In this document: positions 62,979-64,000 of the stretch, piece by piece | How the letters are laid out: each line of letters begins with the position of its first letter | Position numbering within the stretch: position 1 is the stretch's first letter | Assembly: GCA_963757265.1 (NCBI GenBank) | Contig: CAVWRA010000006.1 | Coordinates: forward strand, 1,054,001-1,118,000 | Direction: 5' to 3' | Source: CAIVVT01 sp963757265 | GTDB lineage: Bacteria > Acidobacteriota > Terriglobia > Bryobacterales > Bryobacteraceae | DNA: 64,000 bases | The notes under the pieces: model-generated | The model's input: the letters and a program-made list of their open reading frames with translations, nothing else | The model's database searches: none | Told to the model about the DNA's origin: nothing | Program-made: the position numbers and the translations under genes

Positions 62979-64000
62979 TTACCGGACCCCGGAACCGGCA
63001 GGTTGAATCAGCCGGTACAGGATGACGGTCCGGGTCCGGCCGGCTTCCTGGTAGCGGTCGCGCCAGGCGGCCAGACCGAGGGCCGGATTGAAGGCCGTGA
63101 GACGCGGATTGAGCGGCCCCAGCCCGTCGAAGATCCAGGCCGGCGGCGCCGTCTTGAGCAACGCCTCGCGGTTCAGCCGCGCCAGTTGCGGGAAGGTCGG
63201 CCGGCTGTCGGTCAGGTGGCGGTCGGCCAGGACGCCGTCGAGGGGCTGCGAGTCGAGGTACGGCGTTCCGGGCAGCAATCCGGTCAGGGCGTAGAGTTCC
63301 GGCCGGTAGCCCCACACCAGGGCGGTGTCGGCGGGGCGAATGAAGGGTGCGGCGAGCAGCGCGGCGCGGCGCGCATCCTCGAACAGCGCCAGGTCGCGCG
63401 AGGCGTGCGGGCGATCCTGGAGTGTTTCAGCGGCGAGTTGCGCCGAAGCAGGCATGAAGCGGATGAAAGGAACCAGCAGCAGCGCCACCAGCACGGCGCG
63501 CCAGCGCGGGCGGGCGAGCGCGAAGCCGCGGGCCGCGGGCAGCGCGACGGCGGGCAGAAGTTGGAAGAAGTAGCGCGGGAAGAAGCGCCAGCCCATCCAT
63601 GCGGCGGCGAGCGAGATGACCATCCATCCGACGAATCGCCAGCGGTTGGCGCGCTCGCGCGTGAGGGCGCACACGGCAGCGGCGACAAGCGCGACGTGGA
63701 AGCCGGCCCATCCCAAGCTGCGGCGCAGGCCTTCCAATAGAGGATGGGCGAGCGGCGTATCGCGGGCGTAGGCCGCACCCCAGACCCACACCTGGCGCCA
63801 ATATGCGCCCAGCGCCGATTGCGAGGCCAGCCAGGTTGCTACCAGGGCCACCGGCAGGGCGAAACCGGCGAGTACGCGCGGCGCATCGCGCCAGCGCCAC
63901 AGCAGGCACACGGCCAGGATCAGCAGGGCCTTGCCGTTGAAGCCCAGCGCCAGGCCGCACAATAGCCCGGCGAGCAACGGCTGCCCTGCGGCAATGGCGC
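62979..64000 (-). CDS. Membrane protein, glycosyltransferase 39-like (cut by window edge)
   Basis: The frame is open to the right edge; about 339 residues of the C-terminal part are visible. It has several hydrophobic segments (LLCGLALGFNGKALLILAVC, VLAGFALPVALVATWLASQS, FHVALVAAAVCALTRE) and ends in a soluble part with ALVWGYRPELYALTGLLPGT and AWIFDGLGPLNPRL. The layout matches the C-terminal half of bacterial GT39-like proteins of unknown specificity. The N-terminal catalytic loop lies outside the window, so the call rests on topology. Confidence 0.65.
   Translation of the reverse strand, partial: AIAAGQPLLAGLLCGLALGFNGKALLILAVCLLWRWRDAPRVLAGFALPVALVATWLASQSALGAYWRQVWVWGAAYARDTPLAHPLLEGLRRSLGWAGFHVALVAAAVCALTRERANRWRFVGWMVISLAAAWMGWRFFPRYFFQLLPAVALPAARGFALARPRWRAVLVALLLVPFIRFMPASAQLAAETLQDRPHASRDLALFEDARRAALLAAPFIRPADTALVWGYRPELYALTGLLPGTPYLDSQPLDGVLADRHLTDSRPTFPQLARLNREALLKTAPPAWIFDGLGPLNPRLTAFNPALGLAAWRDRYQEAGRTRTVILYRLIQPAGSGVR

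Noticed and set aside
1..64000. tRNA, rRNA and CRISPR loci
   Set aside because: I looked for TPsiC-like words with a matching cloverleaf, rRNA blocks and regularly spaced short repeats. The only regular repeats are the 273-base HAMP units and the 71- and 47-base arrays, none of which has spacers.

Overview
The window is GC-rich chromosomal DNA with long runs of overlapping genes. Its gene content points to an acidobacterium of the Solibacter/Bryobacter type: a soluble poly-HAMP chemoreceptor, the futalosine menaquinone route (mqnA, mqnC), a KirBac channel, a Memo-AMMECR1 fusion, a Tat-type Gfo/Idh/MocA protein beside a RhaT-like carrier, many glycosyltransferases, decayed integrase and IS110 pieces, and dispersed GC-rich repeats. 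The taxonomic placement is inference from protein style, not from a marker gene. I saw no rRNA, tRNA or CRISPR array.

Layout. 1-3.8 kb: an IS110-type transposase end, repeats, and a secreted class-C serine hydrolase. 3.6-14.5 kb: a chemotaxis operon (cheA, cheW, short CheR-like, MBL hydrolase, poly-HAMP MCP, cheY, cheB, cheR, cheX) preceded by a near-consensus sigma-28 promoter. 14.6-17.2 kb: the AmmeMemoRadiSam pair. 17.5-22.6 kb: five overlapping glycan genes (two GT2, DUF2304, TMTC-like TPR membrane protein, GT4). 22.7-28.4 kb: aminotransferase, PEP carboxykinase, SagB-type nitroreductase, a secreted protein, a diguanylate cyclase. 28.5-32.8 kb: RND pump and adaptor. 33.1-39.4 kb: kdsD/kpsF, a DHFR-like reductase, an MBL hydrolase, class II DAHP synthase, then mqnA-mqnC, so chorismate entry and its use for menaquinone lie together. 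39.4-42.7 kb: TonB receptor and MFS carrier.

42.7-55.2 kb (minus strand) is the most unusual part. In transcription order it holds an FkbH-like protein with its own carrier domain, a GT4 with an NRPS-like C-terminal tail, a GT4 fused to a type II thioesterase, a further glycosyltransferase, a possible short peptide, two SPASM-type radical SAM genes, a flippase-like membrane protein and an ArnT-like transferase. The first three overlap by 1-4 bases. I read this as a candidate undescribed assembly line that loads a C3 glyceryl unit on a carrier, joins it to sugar chemistry and releases it by a thioesterase. 55.2-64 kb: KirBac channel, C45 hydrolase, oxidoreductase/RhaT pair, integrase and ArsR remnants, a third radical SAM gene, and a truncated membrane protein at the right edge.

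A second signal spans the window. Five otherwise sound genes (MCP, RND pump, DAHP synthase, mqnC, one glycosyltransferase) each break at one extra base, and all five breaks lie in a heptamer GTTCRAC (either strand) that collapses to GTYRAC when the frame is restored. This looks like a systematic consensus error at a possibly methylated motif, and these genes should be read as probably intact.
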